DNA of 64,000 nucleotides from Desulfovirgula sp. (GTDB taxonomy: Bacteria; Bacillota; Desulfotomaculia; Desulfotomaculales; Desulfovirgulaceae), in NCBI GenBank assembly GCA_020725525.1, contig DYEX01000077.1, positions 62,001 to 126,000 on the forward strand, read 5' to 3'. Below, piece by piece: positions 27,488-35,567 of the stretch. Numbering within the stretch: the stretch's first letter is position 1; every line of letters begins with the position of its first letter. A program made the translations under genes and the position numbers. Under the pieces are notes generated by a model. The model had not been told where the DNA came from. It worked only from the letters and a program-made list of their open reading frames with translations, and did no database searches.

Positions 27488-29368
27488 ATGATTGGGAGGC
27501 AGTTGGGAAACCGGTACGAAATCCTGGAACAACTGGGCGGCGGGGGAATGGCCATTGTTTATAAGGGCCGGGATACTTTTTTAAACCGCCTGGTTACCAT
27601 TAAAGTTTTACGCCCGGAATTTTCCTCGGATAAGGAATTTACCCGCCGTTTTCGCCGGGAAGCCCAGGCAGTGGCCAGCCTTTCCCACCCCAATATCGTT
27701 TCTATTTATGATGTCGGGCAGGAGGATGGTATCCAGTACCTGGTAATGGAGTATGTGGACGGCGAGGATTTAAAAACCGTCATCCGCCGGGAAGGGGCCC
27801 TGCCTCCCGATAAGGCGGTGCAAATTGCCTGCCAGGTTCTGGAGGCCCTGGAGCACGCTCACGAAAACAACATCGTGCACCGGGACATTAAGCCCCATAA
27901 TATCCTGATTACTAAAAGCGGCCGCGCCAAATTGACTGATTTCGGCATTGCCCGGGAGGCCACGGCAGCAACCGTGACCCAGGCCGATACCATTGTGGGC
28001 TCGGTACACTACCTTTCGCCGGAGCAGGCCCGGGGGGAGGTGGCCGCTCCCCAATCGGATATTTATTCCCTGGGCGTGGTCCTGTATGAAATGCTTACCG
28101 GCAGTGTACCTTTCACCGGGGACAATCCTATTTCCGTAGCCATCAAACATATCCAGGAAGAACCGGAGCCTCCCTCCAGGCGAAACCCTGCTGTTCCCCC
28201 GGCCCTGGAGCAGGTGGTGCTGCGGGCCATGCAAAAAAATTCCCATTTGCGCTTTGCTACTGCCCGGGAGATGGCCCGTCATCTGGAAGATCTTTTGTTC
28301 CAGGACGGGGAGGAAGCCACCCGTTTTATTCCCCTGGATGATATGGCTACCCGGGTGCTTAAACCGGCAGAGTGGTCTGGGGAAAAAGGGATGCGCCGGC
28401 GTAAGCTACGTCCCGCAGGGTGGGTAGCTCTGGCCGTTCTCCTGATGGCCCTTTTGGCAGGGGGGGCCCTTGCCCTGAACAGTTACCTTAAAGGGCCACC
28501 GGCAGTAAATGTGCCACTGGTGGTGAATATGAAGTTGTCGGACGCCCAGGCCTTGCTGGCTCAGTATGGATTACAGACGGCGGTACGTAAGGAGCACCAT
28601 CCCCAGGTCCCGGAGGGATATGTAATTGCCCAGGATATTGGCCCTCAGGATGCGCCGGTAAAACCTCCCCGGGTCATCACCCTGACGGTCAGCCTGGGGC
28701 CGGACCTGAGAGTCGTACCCGATTTGTACCGCCTTTCCCTGGAAGAAGCACGTATACGCCTGACCGAAAAGGGTCTGGTCCTGGCCGAAACAGTGCAGAA
28801 AGGTTACGATGATAACGTTCCTCCGAACCTGATCTTTCAACAATCTCCTGCCGCCGGGGAAAGGGTTGCTCCTAACAGCCGGGTAACGGTTTATCTTTCC
28901 CTGGGGCCAAAGCCCAGGCAATCGGAGGTGCCCGATCTGACCGGGCTGACCCGGGAACAGGCCCGGGCCAGGCTGGCTGAAAGCAACCTCAGCCTGGATG
29001 AAAATGTTCAGTGGGTCGAGAGTACCGATTACTTCCAGAATCAGGTAGTCAGCCAGGATCCTCCTGGCGGTACTATGGTTAATCAGGGTACGTCTGTAAA
29101 GGTAACTTTAAGCAAAGGACCGGGACCAATACCCAAGGAAGCCCGGGTAAAGGTGCCTGTTCCCAATGATGGACAGGTCCACCAGATCAAAATTGTGGTT
29201 ACCGATGTCCGGGGAACCAGTGTAGCCTACGTAAATAGCCATGAGCCAGGGGATACGGTGGAAACTACGGTGCGGTATTATGGCTCAGCCACTATACAGG
29301 TATACGTTGATAATAGGCTTGTTAAACAGAAATCTCTTCAAGAAGGAAAAAATGATGACGATAATTGA
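27488..29368 (+). CDS. prkC: PASTA-domain serine/threonine kinase
   Basis: Membrane kinase sensing peptidoglycan fragments or lipid II (PrkC/PknB/Stk1). The 626 residues divide into a Hanks-type kinase domain (about 10-275: glycine loop LGGGGMAIVYKG, Lys39, catalytic HRD at 131-133, DFG at 151-153), a juxtamembrane stretch, one membrane helix (about 311-331), and three PASTA repeats (about 340-407, 408-476, 480-548). A further 75 residues rich in Val and Thr follow, with an ending of acidic residues. The start ATG has GAGGTG upstream. The neighbours give its likely circuit: two FHA readers, a phosphatase, RodA and PBP2 before it and rsgA behind it. Confidence 0.95.
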   Translation: MIGRQLGNRYEILEQLGGGGMAIVYKGRDTFLNRLVTIKVLRPEFSSDKEFTRRFRREAQAVASLSHPNIVSIYDVGQEDGIQYLVMEYVDGEDLKTVIRREGALPPDKAVQIACQVLEALEHAHENNIVHRDIKPHNILITKSGRAKLTDFGIAREATAATVTQADTIVGSVHYLSPEQARGEVAAPQSDIYSLGVVLYEMLTGSVPFTGDNPISVAIKHIQEEPEPPSRRNPAVPPALEQVVLRAMQKNSHLRFATAREMARHLEDLLFQDGEEATRFIPLDDMATRVLKPAEWSGEKGMRRRKLRPAGWVALAVLLMALLAGGALALNSYLKGPPAVNVPLVVNMKLSDAQALLAQYGLQTAVRKEHHPQVPEGYVIAQDIGPQDAPVKPPRVITLTVSLGPDLRVVPDLYRLSLEEARIRLTEKGLVLAETVQKGYDDNVPPNLIFQQSPAAGERVAPNSRVTVYLSLGPKPRQSEVPDLTGLTREQARARLAESNLSLDENVQWVESTDYFQNQVVSQDPPGGTMVNQGTSVKVTLSKGPGPIPKEARVKVPVPNDGQVHQIKIVVTDVRGTSVAYVNSHEPGDTVETTVRYYGSATIQVYVDNRLVKQKSLQEGKNDDDN

Positions 29369-29395
29369 GTAGGGGGGAGCGAAATCGGCTAAAAA

Positions 29396-30271
29396 ATGAT
29401 ACGCGAAGGAACTGTGGTCAAAGCTTACGGCGGACATTATTATGTCGCCAGTGACAAGGAAATCCACGATTGTTCCTTGAGAGGACGCTTTCGCCTGGAA
29501 AAGAAACAGGTGTTGGTGGGAGATCGGGTTACCTTTCGCCTCCAAAAGGACGGTCGGGGAGTAATTGAAGAGGTACATCCCCGCAGTACCGTGCTTGTCC
29601 GTCCGCCGGTGGCCAATGTAGACCGGGCACTGATTGTGTTTGCGGTGAAAGATCCCGACCCCAACACCTTTTTACTGGATCGGTTTCTCATCCAGGCCGA
29701 ATATGCCGGGGTGGGGCCAGCGATTTGTTTTAACAAAGTGGACCTGGGAGCGAAGCTGATCCAGGATATGATCCAGACTTACCGTCAGGCAGGTTATCCG
29801 GTTGTTTGCACCAGCGTCCTGGATGGCAGCGGCCTTGATGAATTGCGTAGCCTGCTCCAGGGGCATATTACCGTACTGGCCGGGCCTTCAGGGGTGGGGA
29901 AGTCCAGCCTTTTAAATGCCCTGGTTCCTGGTTTAAATTTGAAAACCGGGGAGATCAGCCGCAAGCTGGGCCGTGGCCGGCATACTACCAGGCATGTAGA
30001 GCTCCTGCGCTTACCGGGAGGCGGTCTGGTAGCCGACACCCCGGGATTCTCCAGCCTTTACCTGCCCGAAATGAAACGAGAGGAACTGGGGGAGCTTTAT
30101 CCTGATTTTGTGGCCCGTCGCGCTGGCTGTCGTTTCACCAGTTGTCTGCATTTTCAAGAACCCGATTGTGCGGTGAAAAAGGCTGTTAAGGAAGGGGAAA
30201 TTTCTGTTTTTCGTTATGAAAACTACTTGCAACTGCTGCAGGAAGTAATGGAACGGGAGAGGAGATATTAA
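29396..30271 (+). CDS. rsgA: Ribosome small-subunit GTPase RsgA
   Basis: Circularly permuted GTPase (YjeQ/CpgA) that checks late 30S assembly. The 291-residue product has an N-terminal OB fold, then the G motifs in permuted order: G4 CFNKVDL, G1 GPSGVGKSSLLN, G3 DTPGF, and a C-terminal zinc site with Cys, Cys, His, Cys in CRFTSCLHFQEPDC. In Bacillus and Staphylococcus the homologue is phosphorylated by the PASTA kinase, and the prkC-rsgA adjacency is kept here. The ATG at 29396 has a GGGGGGAGCG run about 15 bases upstream, which is a loose fit. Confidence 0.95.
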   Translation: MIREGTVVKAYGGHYYVASDKEIHDCSLRGRFRLEKKQVLVGDRVTFRLQKDGRGVIEEVHPRSTVLVRPPVANVDRALIVFAVKDPDPNTFLLDRFLIQAEYAGVGPAICFNKVDLGAKLIQDMIQTYRQAGYPVVCTSVLDGSGLDELRSLLQGHITVLAGPSGVGKSSLLNALVPGLNLKTGEISRKLGRGRHTTRHVELLRLPGGGLVADTPGFSSLYLPEMKREELGELYPDFVARRAGCRFTSCLHFQEPDCAVKKAVKEGEISVFRYENYLQLLQEVMERERRY

Positions 30272-30934
30272 GTGATCAAGATAGCACCTTCAATTCTCTC
30301 GGCTAACTTTGCCCGCCTTTTGGATGATGTCCAGCGGGTGGAGAGGGCCGGGGCAGACTACCTGCACATTGATGTCATGGACGGCCACTTTGTACCCAAC
30401 ATTACCATTGGCCCACTGGTGGTGGCGGCCTTGCGACCCCACAGCCGGCTGTTTTTTGATGTTCATTTGATGATCGAGAATCCTGACCGTTATATAGATG
30501 CGTTCATTGAGGCGGGGGCAGACTTGATTACGGTACATGTGGAAGCCTGCCGGCACCTGCACCGTACGCTGACCCGTATCCGGGAAAAAGGGGGCAGGGC
30601 AGGGGTGGCCTTGAATCCGGCTACTCCCCCTGAAGTGCTCCAATACCTGCCTGGACTTTTTGATCTGGTGCTGGTGATGACCGTCAACCCGGGCTTTGGT
30701 GGACAGGCCTTTATTCCGCAAACCCTGCCGAAAATCCAAAAACTCCAGCAGATGCTGGCTAATGCAGGGTTTGAAGCGGAAATAGAGGTGGACGGTGGTA
30801 TCGGCCCGTCCACCGCCCCTCTGGTAGCCCGGGCCGGGGCTACTGTGCTGGTGGCCGGGTCGGCTGTTTTTGGTGCTCTGGATCCGGGAGCAGCTATACA
30901 GGAAATCAGGCAGGCAGCAAAAAAGGGGGGGTGA
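30272..30934 (+). CDS. rpe: Ribulose-phosphate 3-epimerase
   Basis: Interconverts ribulose 5-phosphate and xylulose 5-phosphate in the pentose phosphate pathway; metal-dependent TIM barrel. The 220-residue protein shows KIAPSILSANFARL, HIDVMDGHFVPNITIGP, VMTVNPGFGGQ and EVDGGI, with the two catalytic aspartates in MDG and VDGG. Start is a GTG that directly follows the rsgA stop codon, with GGGAGAGGAG before it. The prkC-rsgA-rpe order is the same as in Bacillus subtilis. A tiny gene follows after four bases. Confidence 0.96.
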   Translation: MIKIAPSILSANFARLLDDVQRVERAGADYLHIDVMDGHFVPNITIGPLVVAALRPHSRLFFDVHLMIENPDRYIDAFIEAGADLITVHVEACRHLHRTLTRIREKGGRAGVALNPATPPEVLQYLPGLFDLVLVMTVNPGFGGQAFIPQTLPKIQKLQQMLANAGFEAEIEVDGGIGPSTAPLVARAGATVLVAGSAVFGALDPGAAIQEIRQAAKKGG

Positions 30935-30938
30935 GTAG

Positions 30939-31061
30939 ATGGCTGCTTGGAAATGTCAGGAATGCGGGAATGTAGTGGAAGCCCGCTGCAAGCCCGGCAA
31001 GTGCAAATCCTGCGGCGCACCAAAGGACAAGCTCATCAAGGAGGCCCAGCCCCAAAAGTAG
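30939..31061 (+). CDS. Tiny RCKP-type rubredoxin-like protein
   Basis: A 40-residue ORF: it begins MAAWKCQECG, continues with EARCKPGKCKSCG and ends in a lysine-rich tail. Five cysteines are present; the CxxC pair at residues 6-9 and CKSC at 22-25 can bind one iron or zinc as in a rubredoxin knuckle, with Cys17 extra. The ATG is preceded by a long G run (AAAAGGGGGGGTGAG) four bases after the rpe stop codon, a strong site, and codon use matches the neighbours. By family knowledge, such RCKP-type rubredoxin-like proteins occur in anaerobic Firmicutes; function unknown, perhaps electron transfer or redox sensing. Confidence 0.75.
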   Translation: MAAWKCQECGNVVEARCKPGKCKSCGAPKDKLIKEAQPQK

Positions 31062-31221
31062 CATGGTTAGAAATACCGTTTTAGAAATTTGTCCCGAAGA
31101 CAGGCAGGAATTTCTTCCCTTTCGTCAAAACCTTCCTTAAGCTATGTAGCGGCTGTAACGAATGGCGCAATGGCCGCCCGATTCTTTCAGTTTCCAGAGT
31201 ATGCAGGAAGGGGAATCAATA

Positions 31222-31635
31222 ATGGGCGATGAGCAGCAAGTGGTAATCTTCCAACTAAACGATCAACAGTATGCCCTGCCCATCCAGGAAACCCAGGAGA
31301 TTATTCGCATGACCGATATTACCCGGGTGCCTAACACTAAAAGTTACGTTGAGGGCATCATCAACCTCAGGGGTAGTATCGTGCCGGTAATTAACCTGAA
31401 CAAGCGCCTGGACCTGCCTGTGCGGGATTACACCGATGCCACCCGGATTATTGTAGTAGAGTATGAAGGGCAAAAAGTGGGTATGATTGTGGATAATGTT
31501 CTGGAAGTGGGTCGCTACACTGCCGATGAAATGGAACCACCTGCGGTAGCGGGCGACAACATGGATTTCCTCCGGGGGGTAATTAAAAAGGGCGACCGCC
31601 TGTGGTTGTTGCTCAACCTGGGGCGGGTATTATAG
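31222..31635 (+). CDS. CheW-type chemotaxis adaptor
   Basis: CheW-like adaptor that links chemoreceptors to the CheA kinase. The 137-residue protein is a single CheW domain: QVVIFQLNDQQYALPIQETQEIIR, the VEGIINLRGSIVPVINLNKRL core and LLLNLGRVL end. The start ATG at 31222 has GGAAGGGGA upstream; the open frame before it lacks a site. There is no cheA, receptor or other che gene in the window, so this is an orphan copy, perhaps an alternative adaptor. A hairpin with a short T-rich tail follows at 31658. Confidence 0.9.
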   Translation: MGDEQQVVIFQLNDQQYALPIQETQEIIRMTDITRVPNTKSYVEGIINLRGSIVPVINLNKRLDLPVRDYTDATRIIVVEYEGQKVGMIVDNVLEVGRYTADEMEPPAVAGDNMDFLRGVIKKGDRLWLLLNLGRVL

Positions 31636-31657
31636 CCACGGGTTTTGCCGTATTTGG

Positions 31658-31680
31658 GGGCCACACCGGTGGCCCTTTGT
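31658..31680 (+). terminator. Probable Rho-independent terminator after cheW
   Basis: GGGCCAC at 31658-31664 pairs with GTGGCCC at 31669-31675 over a four-base loop, followed by TTTGTTGT. The T tract is imperfect. It lies 23 bases behind the cheW stop codon, which fits a transcript end. Confidence 0.65.
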
Positions 31681-31745
31681 TGTGGATTTTGCTTCCTTTC
31701 GGGGGGCGTTCCTCGGCGTTTCCCCTTAGTATTTTGTATTGTAAA

Positions 31746-31903
31746 TGTTCAGTGAACTCGCTTTGGTGCTGCCCAGCACTCACCACAATATGACTCTGCT
31801 CCTGATATTTCAGGTTCAATTGATACCTCTGGTTTTACGAAGACCTGGTATTCCAGTGAGTGCTGGGCAGCATTTTGCCTATATGGTAGTGATTTATTGA
31901 ACA
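31746..31903. repeat. Long inverted-repeat element in the gap before the ABC-class ATPase gene
   Basis: TGCTGCCCAGCACTCAC at 31767-31783 recurs in exact reverse complement at 31856-31872. Outer arms TGTTCA (31746-31751) and TGAACA (31898-31903) flank it. Inside are two more hairpins: CCTGA-TATT-TCAGG at 31801-31814, and a nested one from GATACC to GGTATT at about 31822-31852. There is no open frame. The element could be a small MITE-like insertion or a structured RNA leader. No second copy was seen in the window. With the cheW terminator it fills the 307-base gap 31636-31942. Confidence 0.6.
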
Positions 31904-31942
31904 CATTCTTTGTTATTTTACATAAATAAAGAGGTGTTTTGC

Positions 31943-33661
31943 TTGCCTAATCAGGAAGCACTGCGTTCCCACTTATTGGAAATAGACGGCCGTGGTTACG
32001 GTGCGTATAAATCCATAGCCGGCAGCTATACCTTTGGCCGTTTCACCCTCTTTATTGATCACGTACAAAGCGACCCCTTTGCCCCCCCCAGCCGCCTGCG
32101 GGTGCGGGTGGACCAGCGTTTGGCCGGCTTCCCCCCCGAACTTTATTCCACCACTCCCCGGAGAATTGCCCTGGAGGACTACCTGATGCGCCAGTTTGGC
32201 CGGGCAATCAGCCGCCATGCCCGGGGGTACCGGGGTACCGGTAAAAGCGGCCTGGTATCTGTGGACCATTGTGGCCAGGAAATTTTCGAACGTACCGGAG
32301 CAGTTGTCAATAAAGAGTATGTGGAGATTCGTTTTACCGTTGGCCTGCCTGCCTGGGGGCGTACCATTACCGGCCGGGAAGCAGTGCGCATCTTCTTTAA
32401 AGAGATCCCGGCAATCGTCAACGATTCCCTTTTTTATAAAAGTTTGGACGTTGCTGCTCTAAAACAACAGGTGGAACTGGTGGAAGACCAGGAATTTTTA
32501 AGGGCCCGGCTGGATGAACGGGGCCTGGTGGCCTTTGTGGCCAACGGGGCTATCCTGCCCAGGGAAAGCGGCGTCAGCGACCGTCCTCTAACCCGGGGAC
32601 AGGTAATTCCCTTTCAATCTCCGCCGGAACTGGAGGTCGCCTTTACACTGCCCAACCGGGGCACGGTGACCGGAATGGGTATTCCCCGGGGAGTCACCCT
32701 CATTGTGGGAGGAGGCTACCACGGCAAATCTACCCTTTTGCGGGCCCTGGAACGGGGAGTATACAACCATATTCCCGGAGACGGGCGGGAACTGGTGATC
32801 ACCGTGGGTGACGCGGTGAAAATCCGGGCTGAGGACGGTCGCAGCGTGGAAAAGGTGGATATCAGCGCTTTTATCACCAATCTGCCCCACGGCCAGGATA
32901 CCCGGGCTTTTTCCACTGAAAACGCCAGTGGCAGCACCTCGCAGGCCGCCAACATCGTGGAGGCCCTGGAAATGGGCACCCGCTTGTTACTTCTTGACGA
33001 AGATACCAGTGCCACCAACTTTATGATCCGGGATGGGCGCATGCAGGAACTGGTGACCAGGGAATACGAACCCATCACCCCCTTTATCGACCGGGTGCGC
33101 CAGCTTTACGAGCACCTGGGGGTGTCCACCATCCTGGTGGTGGGCGGATCGGGGGATTATTTTGCGGTGGCCGACCGGGTCATCATGATGCAAAACTATA
33201 TCCCCCTGGATGTAACCCGGCGGGCCAGGGAAATTGCTTCGCGCCACCGGGATGGTCGCCGGGTAGAGGCCGTCGGTACCTTTAGCCGGGTCACCCCTCG
33301 TATCCCTTTGCCTGCCTCCTTTACCCTCGAGGGACGGGGCAAGGTCAAAGCTCGGGGTACCGATGAAATTGTCTACGGACACATGGATATTGACTTGCAA
33401 GATGTGGAGCAACTGGTGGACCCCGCTCAATTACGGGCCATAGCTGAGATCATCAAATATGCGGCTAAACACTACATTAACGGGGAACGTACCCTGAGGG
33501 AAGTAGTCCTGGCGGTGCTGGCGGATATGGATAAAGAAGGCCTTGATGTTGTTTCCCCCTTTAAAGGCCAGCACCCGGGGGACTATGCTCGCCCCCGGGC
33601 GCAGGAAATTGCCGCCGCCATTAACCGCTACCGCCGTTTGCAGGTGCGCCAGCAGTTATAA
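31943..33661 (+). CDS. ABC-class ATPase of unknown role (COG3044 type)
   Basis: Predicted ATPase of the ABC class, PF09818/COG3044 family, not part of a transporter. The 572-residue product has an N-terminal family domain, Walker A in GGGYHGKSTLLRAL (about residues 260-273), a signature-like SGSTSQAANI, Walker B LLLLDEDTSATNFM, and a switch-like VVGGSGDYF. No membrane segment is visible. The trypanosome homologue MRB1590 belongs to an RNA-editing complex, so nucleic-acid binding is possible. The start is the TTG at 31943 with GAGGTG before it. It stands alone after an inverted-repeat element and abuts a convergent gene with no space. Confidence 0.82.
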   Translation: MPNQEALRSHLLEIDGRGYGAYKSIAGSYTFGRFTLFIDHVQSDPFAPPSRLRVRVDQRLAGFPPELYSTTPRRIALEDYLMRQFGRAISRHARGYRGTGKSGLVSVDHCGQEIFERTGAVVNKEYVEIRFTVGLPAWGRTITGREAVRIFFKEIPAIVNDSLFYKSLDVAALKQQVELVEDQEFLRARLDERGLVAFVANGAILPRESGVSDRPLTRGQVIPFQSPPELEVAFTLPNRGTVTGMGIPRGVTLIVGGGYHGKSTLLRALERGVYNHIPGDGRELVITVGDAVKIRAEDGRSVEKVDISAFITNLPHGQDTRAFSTENASGSTSQAANIVEALEMGTRLLLLDEDTSATNFMIRDGRMQELVTREYEPITPFIDRVRQLYEHLGVSTILVVGGSGDYFAVADRVIMMQNYIPLDVTRRAREIASRHRDGRRVEAVGTFSRVTPRIPLPASFTLEGRGKVKARGTDEIVYGHMDIDLQDVEQLVDPAQLRAIAEIIKYAAKHYINGERTLREVVLAVLADMDKEGLDVVSPFKGQHPGDYARPRAQEIAAAINRYRRLQVRQQL

Positions 33662-34042
33662 CTAGACCTCACAGCCGCAGCAGCAACTGCAGCCTCCATC
33701 GGAACAGGAATGCTGGCCGCCGGAAATGGCATCGCTAATGATCTGGTTGATTTCTTCCAGTAATTGTTCGAAGTTTTGCTGCGTACGGAAAAATTCCGTG
33801 ATCAACGGGTTATCCAGCATGCGCTTTTCCAGATCTTCAACATCGGCCTTCTGGCTTTCCGTAAGTTCCAGGCCCCGGGTCTGGATCATTTGCAGGAGCC
33901 GCTGCTTTTGATGAAATTCGTCGATGATTTGCCTGGCGACGGGGTCTTGCAGCATGGCCTGCTGGGCCTGGATCATGGCCGCCAGCTCGTGAGAGCGGGC
34001 AATCTCCTCTCCCAGTTCCCGGGCTTTTGCAATTACCGACAC
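33662..34042 (-). CDS. YlbF/YmcA-family protein with cysteine-rich tail
   Basis: A 126-residue helical protein of the DUF964 family (YlbF/YmcA). In Bacillus subtilis YlbF, YmcA and YaaT form an Fe-S-bearing complex that assists RNase Y and development. Here the last residues read CSDGGCSCCCGCEV, six cysteines in 14 residues, which suggests a cluster or metal site. The helical core VIAKARELGEEIARSHELAAM and the NPLITEFF segment are typical. The start is the GTG at 34042, eight bases behind GGGAGG; a GTG at 34051 sits on the site itself. It is followed in the same direction from miaB (30 bases), so they may be co-transcribed. Confidence 0.82.
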   Translation of the reverse strand: MSVIAKARELGEEIARSHELAAMIQAQQAMLQDPVARQIIDEFHQKQRLLQMIQTRGLELTESQKADVEDLEKRMLDNPLITEFFRTQQNFEQLLEEINQIISDAISGGQHSCSDGGCSCCCGCEV

Positions 34043-34073
34043 ATTACTCACCTCCCATCCGGGAAAATATTGT

Positions 34074-35411
34074 TCATACCGTTGCCGGCAATTGGCCTTC
34101 CAGGTGGGTCAGGCGGGCTCCGGTAACGGTCACATTCACCAGTTGCCCTATGAGGTCCCTGGGACCAGGGAAGATAACCAGCCGGTTGGTCCTGGTGCGG
34201 CCGCTCAGCATCGCAGGGTTGGTTTTGCTTTCGCCTTCCACCAGAATCTGCTCCACCCGGCCAACAAGGGCCTGATTGTGGGCCAGGGTGATCTCGTTTT
34301 GCCTTTCAATGAGTTTTTGGATCCTTTCGCTTTTTACTTTGTCGGGAACCTGTTCCGGCAGGCGTGCTGCCGGAGTGCCCGGGCGGGGGTTGTATACAAA
34401 GGTGAAGGCGCCGTCAAAGCGCACCCTCTCCACCAGATCCATGGTGTCAGCAAAATCCTCTTCCGTTTCCCCGGGGAAGCCCACCATGATATCGGTGGTG
34501 ATGGCCACTCCGGGTATAGCCCGGCGAATGCGTTCCACCAGATCCAGGTAATATTCCCGGTTGTAACCCCGGTTCATCAGCTTCAGGATGCGATTGCTGC
34601 CTGCCTGCACAGGTAAATGAATGTGTTCGCAGACATGAGGACAACGGGCAATGGTATCAATCAGTTCCTGGATGAAGTCCCGGGGATGGGAGGTGGTGAA
34701 ACGAATACGCCAAAGACCCGGGACCTGGTCCACTTTCGCCAGCAGGCGGGCAAAACTGGTGGGTTGGGGCAAATCCTTGCCGTAGGAGTTCACATTCTGT
34801 CCTAAAAGGGTGACTTCCCGGTAGCCTTCCTGTACCAGCTGGCGAACCTCGTTAAGAATATCTTCCGGCCGGCGGCTGCGCTCCCGCCCGCGCACATAGG
34901 GCACGATACAGTAAGTGCAAAAGTTATTACATCCGTAGGTGATATTTACCCAGGCCTTCACCTTTGAAGCCCGGCGGATGGGCAGGTTTTCCACGATCTC
35001 ACCGGCCTGCTCCCATACCTCAATCACCCTTTTCCGGCATTCCCGGGCTTGCAAAAGAAGTTCAGGCAGGCGGTGCAAGTTGTGAGTACCCAGGATCAGA
35101 TCCACCTGGGGAAAGCGGTTTTTGATCTTGCGGGCCACTTCCGGCCGCTGGGTCATGCATCCGGTTATGCCGATAATCAGGTCGCCCTTTTTATCCTTTA
35201 AGTGCGCCAGGCGTCCCAAAAGGCCGTAGATCTTGTTTTCGGCGGTTTCCCGCACGCAACAGGTGTTGACCAGAATAACATCGGCCTCATCGGTGCTGGC
35301 AGCCGGCTCATAACCCAGGGATTCCAGCATCCCGGCCATTACTTCCGAGTCGTGGTCATTCATCTGGCAGCCAAAGGTTATTACTTCATAGGTGGGTACT
35401 CTTTCTTTCAT
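34074..35411 (-). CDS. miaB: tRNA-2-methylthio-N6-dimethylallyladenosine synthase
   Basis: Radical SAM methylthiotransferase that converts i6A37 to ms2i6A37 in tRNAs reading UNN codons. The 445-residue product has the three N-terminal cluster cysteines ([23 protein letters not shown]), the radical SAM motif CxxxCxxC in [20 protein letters not shown], and a C-terminal TRAM domain. The substrate base is prepared by miaA, encoded at 43879. The ATG has AAGGGA six bases before it and a promoter at 35439-35467. It runs divergent from mutS. Confidence 0.96.
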   Translation of the reverse strand: MKERVPTYEVITFGCQMNDHDSEVMAGMLESLGYEPAASTDEADVILVNTCCVRETAENKIYGLLGRLAHLKDKKGDLIIGITGCMTQRPEVARKIKNRFPQVDLILGTHNLHRLPELLLQARECRKRVIEVWEQAGEIVENLPIRRASKVKAWVNITYGCNNFCTYCIVPYVRGRERSRRPEDILNEVRQLVQEGYREVTLLGQNVNSYGKDLPQPTSFARLLAKVDQVPGLWRIRFTTSHPRDFIQELIDTIARCPHVCEHIHLPVQAGSNRILKLMNRGYNREYYLDLVERIRRAIPGVAITTDIMVGFPGETEEDFADTMDLVERVRFDGAFTFVYNPRPGTPAARLPEQVPDKVKSERIQKLIERQNEITLAHNQALVGRVEQILVEGESKTNPAMLSGRTRTNRLVIFPGPRDLIGQLVNVTVTGARLTHLEGQLPATV

Positions 35412-35438
35412 TGCCGATCCCTTCCCGTCACTCCTCGT

Positions 35439-35467
35439 ATTATATCTTATTTGGGGCCTGGGCGCAA
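35439..35467 (-). promoter_or_regulatory. Sigma-A promoter for miaB
   Basis: On the minus strand, TTGCGC (35467-35462) and a perfect TATAAT (35444-35439) are separated by 17 bases. The predicted start lies about 20 bases before the miaB ATG. It occupies the miaB-mutS divergent region. Confidence 0.7.
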
Positions 35468-35516
35468 ATTTATTTTCTTAAAAACTTCCAGCCTGGCCAC
35501 CGTAACCGGGTTTCCC

Positions 35517-35545
35517 TTTTGTCCGGTAGCTCTTTGTGTTATAAT
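35517..35545 (+). promoter_or_regulatory. Sigma-A promoter for mutS
   Basis: A perfect TATAAT at 35540-35545 with a weak -35 (TTTTGT at 35517-35522, 17-base spacing). The predicted transcript start is only about 16 bases before the mutS GTG, leaving just room for the AGGAGGGG site. Confidence 0.65.
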
Positions 35546-35567
35546 GGTGCCCAGGAGGGGATTATTG

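Noticed and set aside
31064..31141. 25-codon ORF after the rubredoxin-like gene, checked as a possible spoVM
   Set aside because: Its translation (MVRNTVLEICPEDR...) does not look like SpoVM and no ribosome site precedes it.
35202..35567. N-terminal extension of about 120 residues on MutS
   Set aside because: The frame is open through the start of the miaB gene on the other strand, but the promoter, the AGGAGGGG site and the family alignment all place the start at the GTG at 35568.
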